Shown piece by piece: positions 33,144 through 41,866 of a stretch of 42,466 bases of DNA. The notes under the pieces were generated by a model. The model was given only the letters and a program-made list of their open reading frames with translations. It ran no database searches and was not told where the DNA came from. The translations under genes were made by a program, and so were the position numbers. Source of the DNA: Nanobdellota archaeon (GTDB taxonomy: Archaea; Nanobdellota; Nanobdellia; Pacearchaeales; GW2011-AR1); assembly GCA_028867075.1 (NCBI GenBank), contig JAGWGZ010000005.1, forward strand, positions 1 through 42,466. Direction: 5' to 3'. Position 1 is the stretch's first letter. Every line of letters starts with the position of its first letter.

Positions 33144-33431
33144 ATGGGTAAAAAGTTGAGTATTGAAGAAATGAAGTTAATAGCAAAAGAAAGAGATGGT
33201 GAGTGTTTATCTGACGTTTATATTAATCAAGATAATAAATTATTATGGAAATGTTCTAAAGGACATACATGGGAGGCTTCTTCTGGTGCTGTTAAGAGAG
33301 GTACTTGGTGCCCCATATGCTCACACAATATAAAATTAACTATACAAGAGATGCAGGATTTAGCAAAAGAAAAAGGAGGGCAATGGTGCCCAAGATGTGC
33401 TAAAATTAAGAAAAACAAGAACTTCAATTAG
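33144..33431 (+). CDS. Zinc-binding repeat protein with a truncated second repeat
   Basis: 95 residues built from the repeat common in viral and mobile-element-linked proteins: a helix LSIEEMKLIAKERDGECLSD, a strand region, KLLWKCSKGHTWEAS, then RGTWCPICS. The four cysteines in the first unit (with the GH-T-W motif) would bind zinc. A second unit begins LTIQEMQDLAKEKGG and jumps directly to QWCPRCAK, missing about 38 residues. The protein thus looks like an internally deleted remnant of a longer repeat protein. Function unknown; related repeats occur in nucleic-acid-binding proteins. Confidence 0.65.
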   Translation: MGKKLSIEEMKLIAKERDGECLSDVYINQDNKLLWKCSKGHTWEASSGAVKRGTWCPICSHNIKLTIQEMQDLAKEKGGQWCPRCAKIKKNKNFN

Positions 33432-33461
33432 TTCTATAAACTCTTTTTATTTTCAGAAATC

Positions 33462-34238
33462 ATGACAATAATTTTCGGCCCTGCGGGCCTCGGGCCTGTA
33501 AAAGAAGCAATCTCTAATCTTGAAAAATATCATGACCTTGGATTGCGGGCATGTGAAATTGCTTTTACTTACGGTGCTTATATAAAAAATAAAGAAGATG
33601 CTGAAGCGATCGGCAAAAAAGCCAAAGAACTCAGGATAAAGTTAAGCATTCACGCGCATTACTGGATAAATCTTAATTCAGAGGAAAAAGAGAAGATAGA
33701 ACAAAGCAAGCAGAGAATTCTTGAATGCTGCAAGGTTGGAACCTGGCTCGGTGCAGAATGTGTTGTTTTTCATGCCGGCTTTTATGGTGGGGATAAAGAG
33801 AAGGCGTTTAATAATATAAAGACAGCAATTATTGAACTCCAAAAAGAGTGCAAAGAAAGACATTATACTCCAAAACTAGCGCCTGAAATAATGGGAAAGG
33901 TAAATGTCTTTGGAAGCGTTGAGGAAATTGAACGACTTGCGAAAGAAACTGGTTGTTCGTTCTGTATTGACTTCGCGCACATCCTTGCGCGGGAGAAAGA
34001 TTACAGGTTTAAAGAGGTTATGAAAAGATTTGGCGATTACAAACACTGGCACGTGCATTTTTCCGGAATTGTCTATGGGGACAAAGGAGAGAAGCATCAT
34101 ATAACGACTCCTGAAAAAGAAATCGGAGAACTGATTCATAATTTACCAAAGAACAAAGATGTAACAGTAATCAATGAAAGCCCTTCTCCCGTCGCTGATT
34201 CAGTTCTTGGCCTGAAGATGTACAAAGACTTTCACTGA
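33462..34238 (+). CDS. nfo: Endonuclease IV (AP endonuclease)
   Basis: TIM-barrel AP endonuclease acting in base excision repair with three metal ions. The metal ligands are visible along the barrel: His in LSIHAHYWINL, His in VVFHAGFYGG, Glu in LAPEIMGK, Asp/His in CIDFAHILA, His in WHVHFSG, His in GEKHHITT, and Glu in VINESPSP. Length 258 is slightly short for the family (about 280). The opening MTIIFGPAGLG matches the archaeal form. Confidence 0.92.
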   Translation: MTIIFGPAGLGPVKEAISNLEKYHDLGLRACEIAFTYGAYIKNKEDAEAIGKKAKELRIKLSIHAHYWINLNSEEKEKIEQSKQRILECCKVGTWLGAECVVFHAGFYGGDKEKAFNNIKTAIIELQKECKERHYTPKLAPEIMGKVNVFGSVEEIERLAKETGCSFCIDFAHILAREKDYRFKEVMKRFGDYKHWHVHFSGIVYGDKGEKHHITTPEKEIGELIHNLPKNKDVTVINESPSPVADSVLGLKMYKDFH

Positions 34239-34304
34239 TTGTCTCAACATTTGGTTACTGATTTTAGTACTCTAAAATTACTATATTATGTTATCACAAT
34301 AAAG

Positions 34305-34313
34305 TTTATAAAG
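34305..34313 (+). promoter_or_regulatory. TATA box of the surface protein gene
   Basis: TTTATAAAG lies about 27-30 bases before the ATG at 34340. Confidence 0.45.
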
Positions 34314-34339
34314 TAATAAAAAACTAAGATTTGTATAAA

Positions 34340-35569
34340 ATGAACAAACAAAAAACAGCCGGAGTTTATTTTTTGGCGCTGTCTTTGGTGACAAGCATAA
34401 TACTTTTGGCAGCTGCTGTTTCGGCAGCACAACCTCTTGCAAATTTCTCATCTGTTAAAGTAAATGGCCTTGAAACACTGTCCGGTGCTCCGGGTTATTC
34501 AAGCAGTGTGGCAGTATATGCCGGAGAAAATCTGCCTGTAACGGTTTCCTTTGCGGCAAATGTTCCTGAAAGCAATGTAAGAATGACTGTTGAAATCCAG
34601 GGAGTAAGTTCTGACTCCCAGAATGAAGCATTTATAGGAAATATAGAAGCAGGACAAACTTATACACAATCACTAAACCTTAATGTTCCTTCCGATATCG
34701 GAGATGCACCAAGCGGCCATGTCAATATGATAGTGACTATATGGAACGGGGATGCTTCTGTAAACCAGGCACAAGTACCAATTACATTGAACGAGCAAAG
34801 ACAGTCATATGATGTTCAGGTAATGTCAATGAATACACCACAGGATGTTCATGGAGGAGATCTTGTTCCAATTCAGGTTGTTCTGAAGAACACAGGTTAC
34901 AACCAGCTTAATGATTTATATGTAACAGTAAGCCTTCCGGCACTTAACCTTCAAAAAACAGTTTACTTTGGAGACTTGGCTGTTCCCGGAGCAAATGATA
35001 CTGTAACAGGCACAGTTTACCTTCAGGTTCCATATAATGCCGTAGCTGGAGCGTACACGCTTCAGGCAGAGATAAAGAACAGTTATCTTGACAGTATCGC
35101 GCAGACAATCATGAACATTTCAAATGAATTCCAGAGCAATGTGGTTGTTGACAATCCGCAACAAACAGCAAATGTCGGGCAAAGCGTTACCTACAATCTG
35201 GAAATAGTAAATCCTACCAGCAACATAAATGTTTACAGCATTGTTCCCCAGATGATTTCAGGAGTTTCAATAACAGGAGATTCTGTAATTACTGTTCCTG
35301 CAGGTTCAAGCAAGACAGTATCGCTTACAGCAACGCCAAGCTCATCAGGAACATACAATCTCAGCGTTAATGTGTTCTCCGGAGGACAGCTTACAGGAAA
35401 TGCGGCACTCATGCTCGGTGCACAAGGTATCTCTTCAAATCCGGTAATAATCCTCACCATTATCCTCACAGTCATCTTTGTAGCACTTCTTGCTGTCCTG
35501 ATTGTTCTTCTTACAAGGAAGCCTGTAACAGAAAAAAAGCAGGAAGACTTTGGTGAGAGTTATTATTAG
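34340..35569 (+). CDS. Secreted surface protein with beta-sandwich repeats and C-terminal anchor
   Basis: 409 residues from the ATG at 34340; a TTG at 34331 would add three. The N-terminus is a signal peptide (about 6-32, ending VSAAQ). The middle has three repeated beta-sandwich regions of the CARDB/NEW3-like kind: conserved phrases LPVTVSFAANVPESNV, VPIQVVLKNTGYNQLNDLYVTVSLP and VTYNLEIVNPTSNINVYSIV. A hydrophobic helix near the end (about 365-388, IILTIILTVIFVALLAVLIVLL) anchors it with a short cytoplasmic tail. Probably a cell-envelope protein; partner unknown. Confidence 0.8.
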   Translation: MNKQKTAGVYFLALSLVTSIILLAAAVSAAQPLANFSSVKVNGLETLSGAPGYSSSVAVYAGENLPVTVSFAANVPESNVRMTVEIQGVSSDSQNEAFIGNIEAGQTYTQSLNLNVPSDIGDAPSGHVNMIVTIWNGDASVNQAQVPITLNEQRQSYDVQVMSMNTPQDVHGGDLVPIQVVLKNTGYNQLNDLYVTVSLPALNLQKTVYFGDLAVPGANDTVTGTVYLQVPYNAVAGAYTLQAEIKNSYLDSIAQTIMNISNEFQSNVVVDNPQQTANVGQSVTYNLEIVNPTSNINVYSIVPQMISGVSITGDSVITVPAGSSKTVSLTATPSSSGTYNLSVNVFSGGQLTGNAALMLGAQGISSNPVIILTIILTVIFVALLAVLIVLLTRKPVTEKKQEDFGESYY

Positions 35570-35635
35570 AATTTTTAAAACATTCTCTAAATTTTCAAAA
35601 TATTTTTAAAATAAGCTGGTTTAGGAGGTAAGAGG

Positions 35636-38008
35636 ATGATAATTCAAAAAGATTTCACTGGATTAACTAGTTCTGAGGTTGAAGAAAGAACAAAAACTTT
35701 TGGATTAAATCAAATTCCTGAAAAAAAAGCTGGCTTCATAAAGCGCATTGCAAAATGGATTGTCTCACCGATAAGTTTGATGCTTATAGCAGCATCTGTA
35801 CTTTCATTCATAGGGAGAAATACCTTTGATGGATATTTCATAGTATTTCTTTTGTTCCTAAACTTTGGAGTGAGCTTCTGGCAGGAAAACAAAGCAGACA
35901 AGGCAATAGAAAAACTGAAGGAGAAACTGGCCATACAGGTAAAAGTACTGCGGGACGGGCATTGGATTTACCTTGAATCAAAATATCTTGTTCCGGGTGA
36001 TGTTCTTGAGTTGGACATAGGGGATATAGTCCCTGCTGATACAGAGATTATTGACTCAAAGAATCTTGCCGCAAACGAGTCTGTAATCACAGGAGAATCG
36101 CTTCCAAAAGATAAGAAAGATGGGGACAAGCTCTTTTCAGGCTCTTACATCTCCTCAGGGGTATGCAAAGCCAGGGTAACTGCGACTGGAAAGAATACAT
36201 TTTTTGGGAAAACCTTGGTCTCAATAGAGACAAGCAAGAAAAGGAAGAGCATTCTTGAAAGAGACATCCTGAGGATTTCAAAATACCTCTCGGGAATAAG
36301 TATTTCAATCGCGCTTATCCTCACTGCATTTTATCTTATAGGCCACAAACCCCTTAGTGACTTATTGATACTTGACATAAGCCTTATAATCGCGGGAGTC
36401 CCGATAAGCCTTCCGACAGTTATGACACTTATCATAAGCATTGGAGTTCTCGCACTTTCGAAGGAAAATGTGATTGTAAGGCGGCTCTCGAGCCTTGAAG
36501 ATTTCTCAAATGTCAACATGCTGCTCACAGACAAGACCGGAACTCTGACTAAAAACCAGATTAATGTTGAAAAAATAATAACTTACAATGGATTCAAGGA
36601 AAAAGACGCGACAAAATACAGTTATTATGCAATACAAGGAAATGAAAAAAATCCGGTTGATGCTGCAATAATAAGCAATGCGAAGAAAAGCGGGTTTACA
36701 GAAAGGCCAGATTTTGTTGACTTTGTGCCTTTTGATTCATCCAGAAAAAGAAGCACTGCAACCATAAAGGAGAACAATAAAACCGTTACATTATCTATTG
36801 GAGCGCCGCAGGTTATAGAAAAATACTGCTCTTTTGGAAAGGGAGAGAAAAAGAAATTTGAAGAGGACTTCGTAAGTGCCGGTAAAGGGGGGTACCGACC
36901 ACTCGCAATAGGAATTGCACGGGGGAACAAGGAAAAGGGCCTGAAACTTATAGGAATGACTCTGCTTTCAGACACCCCTTATTCTGATATAAAAGATACT
37001 GTCCAGTTCATGAAAGACAATGGTATTGATGTCAAGATGTTAACAGGCGATAATGATGCAATTGCAAAAAGGGTTGCGGGCGACCTTGGATTCACAGGGC
37101 AGATAATAAACAGAAGCCAGCTAAAAGAGAATGACATAAAGAATGTCCCGGGAAACTGGATAAATTCGGTGGCAGGATTTTCAGAAATATATCCTGAGGA
37201 TAAAATGGGGATCGTGCAGCTTGCGCAAAAAGGAAATAATACAGTAGCTGTTACGGGTGATGGGGTCAATGATTTGCCTGCTATACACACTGCTGACGTT
37301 GGAATAGCGGTGAGCAACGGCGTTGATGCGCTGAAAAGCTCTGCGGACATTGTTCTACTAAGTGACGGACTATCTGTGATTAAGACAGCAATCATTGAAG
37401 CCAGGAAAATATTCAGCAGACTTTATACTTATTCAATTTACAGGATTTCGGAAAGTTTCAGGCTAATTTTGTCTATCGGAATTCTTGGGCTCGCATATGG
37501 AATTTATCCTCTTACAGCAATTCAAATCATAATTCTCGCACTTCTTAATGACCTCCCAATCATAACCCTTGCATATGACAGGGTGAAAGCAGTCAATAAA
37601 CCGGCAAGCATTGATGTAAAGAAGAGGTTTATTCTTGCAACATCGTTCGGATTTGTCGGGCTCTTCAATTCAGTGTTATTCTTCTGGCTTGCAAACAATA
37701 TTTTCCATTTGCCGCTCGACATAATACAGACAATGTTTTTCCTCAAACTTACAATAGGCGGCCACATGCTGATCTATGTTGCACACACAAGAGATAGGTG
37801 GTTCAAATTCCTTCCGTCAAAGCAGGTCATAATAGCAACTCTGACGACGCAAGCGGTCGGAACAATATTGGCGGTAACAGGGACATTCATGAACCAGATT
37901 CCTATAACTTATGCCCTGATAATGTGGGGCTGGGCTTTTGTCTGGATGCAAATAACAGATTTGACAAAATTCTTTGTCAGAAAAGAAGAAAGGTTGCTAA
38001 TGGGATAG
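35636..38008 (+). CDS. P-type ATPase, P3A-like (proton pump type)
   Basis: 790 residues. Phosphorylation motif DKTGTLT begins at D299, the actuator motif TGES is at 152-155, and TGDGVNDLPA lies near residue 540. The spacing and the segment GVPISLPTVMTLIISIGVLALSKENVIVRRLSSLEDFSNV before DKTGT match plasma-membrane H+-ATPases (P3A). About ten membrane helices, no long N- or C-terminal regulatory domain. A strong ribosome binding site (GGAGGT) precedes the ATG. The ion is inferred from the family, not shown. Confidence 0.87.
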   Translation: MIIQKDFTGLTSSEVEERTKTFGLNQIPEKKAGFIKRIAKWIVSPISLMLIAASVLSFIGRNTFDGYFIVFLLFLNFGVSFWQENKADKAIEKLKEKLAIQVKVLRDGHWIYLESKYLVPGDVLELDIGDIVPADTEIIDSKNLAANESVITGESLPKDKKDGDKLFSGSYISSGVCKARVTATGKNTFFGKTLVSIETSKKRKSILERDILRISKYLSGISISIALILTAFYLIGHKPLSDLLILDISLIIAGVPISLPTVMTLIISIGVLALSKENVIVRRLSSLEDFSNVNMLLTDKTGTLTKNQINVEKIITYNGFKEKDATKYSYYAIQGNEKNPVDAAIISNAKKSGFTERPDFVDFVPFDSSRKRSTATIKENNKTVTLSIGAPQVIEKYCSFGKGEKKKFEEDFVSAGKGGYRPLAIGIARGNKEKGLKLIGMTLLSDTPYSDIKDTVQFMKDNGIDVKMLTGDNDAIAKRVAGDLGFTGQIINRSQLKENDIKNVPGNWINSVAGFSEIYPEDKMGIVQLAQKGNNTVAVTGDGVNDLPAIHTADVGIAVSNGVDALKSSADIVLLSDGLSVIKTAIIEARKIFSRLYTYSIYRISESFRLILSIGILGLAYGIYPLTAIQIIILALLNDLPIITLAYDRVKAVNKPASIDVKKRFILATSFGFVGLFNSVLFFWLANNIFHLPLDIIQTMFFLKLTIGGHMLIYVAHTRDRWFKFLPSKQVIIATLTTQAVGTILAVTGTFMNQIPITYALIMWGWAFVWMQITDLTKFFVRKEERLLMG

Positions 38009-38038
38009 GTTTAAATATTTTGTAATAATCAACAAAAT

Positions 38039-38302
38039 ATGAAAGATAAAATGAGGTTGAACACATTAAAATTCGGAATCAGCGGAGGAATAGTCTGGGC
38101 ATTTGTTGTTCTTGGAGTGTCCATATTTGCAAACAATTTCCCAACCTGGGAAATGTTAATTCATGAATGCTATGGATTTTTGGGATACAATCCGTCAACT
38201 TTCTTGGGGGTTGTTCTTGGAGTGGTTTATGGCTTCATAGACGGCTTTGTGGGTTTCTTCGTCCTTGCGTGGATTTACAATCTTTTGAATAAAAAAGATT
38301 AA
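38039..38302 (+). CDS. Small two-helix membrane protein (holin-like family)
   Basis: 87 residues with hydrophobic segments at about 15-32 (GGIVWAFVVLGVSIFANNF) and 55-80 (FLGVVLGVVYGFIDGFVGFFVLAWIYNLL). The pattern matches small archaeal and bacterial proteins annotated as bacteriophage-holin-like, but there is no phage context and the actual role is unknown. It overlaps the end of the SMC gene on the other strand by four bases. Confidence 0.7.
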   Translation: MKDKMRLNTLKFGISGGIVWAFVVLGVSIFANNFPTWEMLIHECYGFLGYNPSTFLGVVLGVVYGFIDGFVGFFVLAWIYNLLNKKD

Positions 38303-41157
38303 GCCTTCAAGCTTATTACTTTACTGACGCCTTCGTTCATGCTTATTCCGTAAAGGTTGTTCGCATTAAGAATCACTTCATCATTGTGAGTCACTGCGAT
38401 GTACTGGCCTTTTTCCATGTATTTCTTCAAGAGGAGAGCAAGTCGCTCTGAATTCCTCTTGTCAAGAGCGGCATCAATTTCGTCAAGCACATAAAATGGA
38501 TAGGGTTTCAGCTCCTGAATTGCAAAAATCAGGGAAAGAGCAACAAGGGTCTGTTCGCCTCCCGAAAGAGAGGTGACATCAAAATATTTTCCATGCCCTG
38601 TCTTGAGCATGACGTTGACGCCGCCTTCAAACGGCTCTTTTTGGTTTTCCAGCTCAAGAAATACCTGCCCTTTTGAACTGAGTTCAGAAAAGTTGCGTGA
38701 GAATATTTCATTCAGGGCATTGAATGTCTTCATGAGGGTCTTCTTTTTTCGCAAATCAATCTCGCTTATGACCTTTAAGATGCTTTCTTTTTCGCCTTCT
38801 ATCACCTGCATTTTTTCTTTTATGGAATCATACTCTTTTTTCACAGAATCGTAAACCTCAAGGGAGCGGAGATTTACAGAACCGATGTTCAACAGTATCT
38901 CCTGCGTCTTTTCAAGCCTTTCCGCCAGGACTTCTTTGCTTGCCTTTATTTTCTCTATCCCTTCATAATCCTGAAGTTCTATCCTGAAGTTTTCAGCCTC
39001 TGCATTTATTTTCGCATCTTCAATCTTGAGGTTATTTATTTCCTGCTCTATGTTATACAGAACATTCTGGTTCTGCGAAATTGATATCTGGCTGTCGCGG
39101 ACATCTTTCTGTAAGTCGTCACGTTCAGAGATCATCTTCCTGAATTTCTCGCTAAGCTGCTCTTCCTGTTTCTTTTTATCACTCAGAACTTTCTCCTTTT
39201 CAAGAATGTACTCTGTAAACTTTCTTATGTCGCCTTTCATTTCTTCTTCGTCTCCTATGATTTGCCTGAGCGTGGATTTTATCTTTTCAACATCGCGAAT
39301 CCTGAATGAAATCTCAGAGCTCATATCCTCCTCGCTGATCAGAGGTATTTCCTGAATCTTGAGCCTAAGTTCCTCGTATCTCCTCTCAATATCAGACTCC
39401 GACTCAACCTGTTTTTCAAGCACCTCTTTCTTCTTTCCAATTTCATTAATTTCGGTTTTTGCAGAGTCTATTCTTTCCTGCAGAACTTTTATCTGGTTTT
39501 TCTTTTCTTCAATTCCGGTTAAGGTGATTATATCTGATTCTGATTTTGAGATTTCTGAGGATATATTTTCAATTTGCTCCTTAAGAATCTTCTTCTTGTG
39601 GAATATTTCCCCGAGTTCCTCATCAGCCTTTTTTATTTCATTTCCGAGCAAGTTTATTTTCTCAGCTGTCTCACGACTTATGGAATGAACGTGCTCTTCT
39701 GTAATCTTGTTCTTGCAGACCGGACAAATATCCATTTTCGAGATTTTGACAATCAGTGATTTCTGGTTCTCGATTTCGTGCTCATTTGAATATGATATTT
39801 TCTCCAGCTTTATTTCGTCACTTTCAAGCTTTTCAAGCATCTCTCTTTTCTCAACGAGGGAGATTTTCAACGAGCTTAATTTCTGCTTGTCTGAATTCTT
39901 GTCAAACAGATTTTTCGCAATTGTCTTTATCTGCTCTAAAAGAAAAGACGATTCCTGTTCATATCCGCGAAGCATGATCTTTTTGTCTTCAAATCTCTCT
40001 TGCAGGGTCTTCAGTTCTGATTTATTCAGGTAGAATTTCTTTCTCTGGAGTTCAAGCTTCTCAAGCTCGCTGTTTTTCAGCTCCATCTCCTTTCTTTTGA
40101 AAGCTGCTTTCGGGCTTTCTTTTTTCATTTTTTCAATCTCCGACGACAATTCAGAGAGATTCCTGTTCAGGCTTTCTTTCTGCCTTGATATTTCACCCAG
40201 CCGCTTCTGGCTGTTCTCCAGCCTTGCATTTGTTCCTGCCAGATCGGCCCTGAGATTTGTTATCTCCTGGTTGAGCTTTTCCTGTTCCAGTCCAGTGGAA
40301 CTTTGTATTTTTGAGTTTATTGCAGTTATCCTGGACTCCATATCAGAAATTCGGGCCTGGATTTTCATTATTTCTCTTTTCACCTTGTCTTTTTCTTCGC
40401 TTTTTTTGTCAACTCTTTCCTTTAGTTGCTCAACTTCCTTTTCTTTTTTCTGCAAGTCGGAATAAATCATGCCTGCCTTGAATTTTTTTACATCTTCCTG
40501 AAGTTTCTTGAATTTCAAGGCCTGCTGCCTTTCCTTTTCAAGATTATTCATGTAAGCTGTTCTCTCCCGCAGGATTGTGGAGATTTCTTTCAGCTTTTCC
40601 TCTGTCTTCTCAAGTTCCTTGAGTGATTTTTCTTTTCTCACCTCATAAATTGAAATCCCGGCAATCTCTTCAATAATCTTTCTCCTTTCCTCTGTATGCA
40701 TCTTGACGAAATTCTGGATTTCTCCCTGCAGGATTATGTTAAATCCATTGGGGTCAATTCCCGCCTGAGCCAAAAGAGATAAAACATCCTGCCTTGTCTT
40801 TGTCTCGTTGTTTATCCTGTAAATGCTCTGTCCGTTTTTCCTGACAATTCTTTCTATAGCAATTTCATTCCTGTCGATGCTGAATGACTTATCTGAATTA
40901 TCAAATACAATTTCAACTACAGCTTCCCCTGAACCTGAGACAAATTTGTTTCCCTGGAATATAAGATGACTTGATTTCGCAGCCCTCATGGACTTTGAGC
41001 TCAGCCGTCCAAGGACAAAGCATAAAGCATCGGTTATATTGCTTTTTCCCGAGCCATTGGGGCCAAGGACAACATTTATCTGGGGGACAAATGGAATCTC
41101 TGTTTTCTTTGCAAAACTCTTGAACCCTTTCATCACCAGCTTTTTTATATAAGTCAT
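38299..41157 (-). CDS. smc: SMC-family ATPase with Rad50-style zinc hook in place of the hinge
   Basis: 952 residues. The N-terminal head is SMC-like: MTYIKKLVMKGFKSFAKKTEIPF, Walker A GPNGSGKSN (about 34-42), ILQGEIQNFVKMHTEERR (Q-loop side). The C-terminal head has the SMC signature LSGGEQTLVALSLIFA and Walker B FYVLDEIDAALD. Between them lie two coiled coils of about equal length. The middle is not a globular hinge of about 150 residues but a CxxC with the zinc-hook pattern, CPVCKNKITEEHV: C478 and C481 of 952, exactly central. Ordinary SMC is about 1170 residues with a hinge. Two such hooks would join through one zinc ion, as in Rad50. The gene stands alone; no scpA, scpB or mre11 is near. 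Confidence 0.92.
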   Translation of the reverse strand: MTYIKKLVMKGFKSFAKKTEIPFVPQINVVLGPNGSGKSNITDALCFVLGRLSSKSMRAAKSSHLIFQGNKFVSGSGEAVVEIVFDNSDKSFSIDRNEIAIERIVRKNGQSIYRINNETKTRQDVLSLLAQAGIDPNGFNIILQGEIQNFVKMHTEERRKIIEEIAGISIYEVRKEKSLKELEKTEEKLKEISTILRERTAYMNNLEKERQQALKFKKLQEDVKKFKAGMIYSDLQKKEKEVEQLKERVDKKSEEKDKVKREIMKIQARISDMESRITAINSKIQSSTGLEQEKLNQEITNLRADLAGTNARLENSQKRLGEISRQKESLNRNLSELSSEIEKMKKESPKAAFKRKEMELKNSELEKLELQRKKFYLNKSELKTLQERFEDKKIMLRGYEQESSFLLEQIKTIAKNLFDKNSDKQKLSSLKISLVEKREMLEKLESDEIKLEKISYSNEHEIENQKSLIVKISKMDICPVCKNKITEEHVHSISRETAEKINLLGNEIKKADEELGEIFHKKKILKEQIENISSEISKSESDIITLTGIEEKKNQIKVLQERIDSAKTEINEIGKKKEVLEKQVESESDIERRYEELRLKIQEIPLISEEDMSSEISFRIRDVEKIKSTLRQIIGDEEEMKGDIRKFTEYILEKEKVLSDKKKQEEQLSEKFRKMISERDDLQKDVRDSQISISQNQNVLYNIEQEINNLKIEDAKINAEAENFRIELQDYEGIEKIKASKEVLAERLEKTQEILLNIGSVNLRSLEVYDSVKKEYDSIKEKMQVIEGEKESILKVISEIDLRKKKTLMKTFNALNEIFSRNFSELSSKGQVFLELENQKEPFEGGVNVMLKTGHGKYFDVTSLSGGEQTLVALSLIFAIQELKPYPFYVLDEIDAALDKRNSERLALLLKKYMEKGQYIAVTHNDEVILNANNLYGISMNEGVSKVISLKA

Positions 41158-41206
41158 TATAGAAAAAGAGAAGGGGAATTTTTAAAGATTTAGAAATGTT
41201 CCAGAG

Positions 41207-41500
41207 TTATTTCTTTTTCCTGCTGCCAGGTAGTTCTTCTTCAAACTTATCCCAGTTTCGGTAAATGACAAAGACGATAATCGCGAGAATAACGAACACA
41301 AAGGGTGCGGTCACATACCAGGGTGAGCCCATAAAACCAAGAACAAGCAAAACAAGTATAAGAAAAATAATTCCTCCTATGATACCCATCATGGAAAAGG
41401 CATGGTTCAGATTTTTGCTGTTCCGGCGGTTTTCAGAGGCATATTCATCAGGGTCTTCATAATCCTCCTCTCCATTCTCATCACGTTCTTCATTCTTCAT
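41207..41500 (-). CDS. Small membrane protein with acidic N-terminus
   Basis: 97 residues from the ATG at 41500, chosen because a TATA-like CTTTAAATAATT lies 25-30 bases upstream on this strand; a TTG at 41515 would add five. The first 30 residues are strongly acidic, followed by two hydrophobic helices (about 38-60, FSMMGIIGGIIFLILVLLVL, and 63-85, VTAPFVFVILAIIVFVI) and a basic tail. Function not recognised. Confidence 0.65.
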   Translation of the reverse strand: MKNEERDENGEEDYEDPDEYASENRRNSKNLNHAFSMMGIIGGIIFLILVLLVLGFMGSPWYVTAPFVFVILAIIVFVIYRNWDKFEEELPGSRKKK

Positions 41501-41532
41501 TAACTGATCAGACAAAAGAATTATTTAAAGTT

Positions 41533-41820
41533 TCAGTAAGGAGCGCGGCGTCTTGGGGGCAAGCCGATTTCTCTAGCAAGACCTTGCATCGGCCTTCCGG
41601 CCTCAACCGAGGTGATGTACATCAATATGTTTTTTGCTCCCTGAATTTCCATATCTCGTCCTTGCGGATCTTTATATTTCAAAACAGCATCACTGAATCC
41701 AACTGTAGGTATCACTACCCCGGGAAATTTGCTGCTGGCAAAGAAAGCATCTAGGACCTCTTTTTCCGAAGCTACTCTATCATTCACAAAAAGGGTGTAC
41801 TCGATGTATGATTCTGCCAT
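41533..41820 (-). CDS. Hypothetical protein
   Basis: 95 residues. A TATA-like TATATAAATC lies about 25 bases before the ATG on this strand. Predicted small alpha/beta domain: YIEYTLFVNDRVASEKEVLDAFFASS, a glycine-containing turn, and a basic C-terminal tail (LPPRRRAPY). I could not name a family. Confidence 0.6.
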   Translation of the reverse strand: MAESYIEYTLFVNDRVASEKEVLDAFFASSKFPGVVIPTVGFSDAVLKYKDPQGRDMEIQGAKNILMYITSVEAGRPMQGLAREIGLPPRRRAPY

Positions 41821-41866
41821 TTTATTTCGTGTTTTTCGGATTTATATAGATTTATGTACTTGTTTA

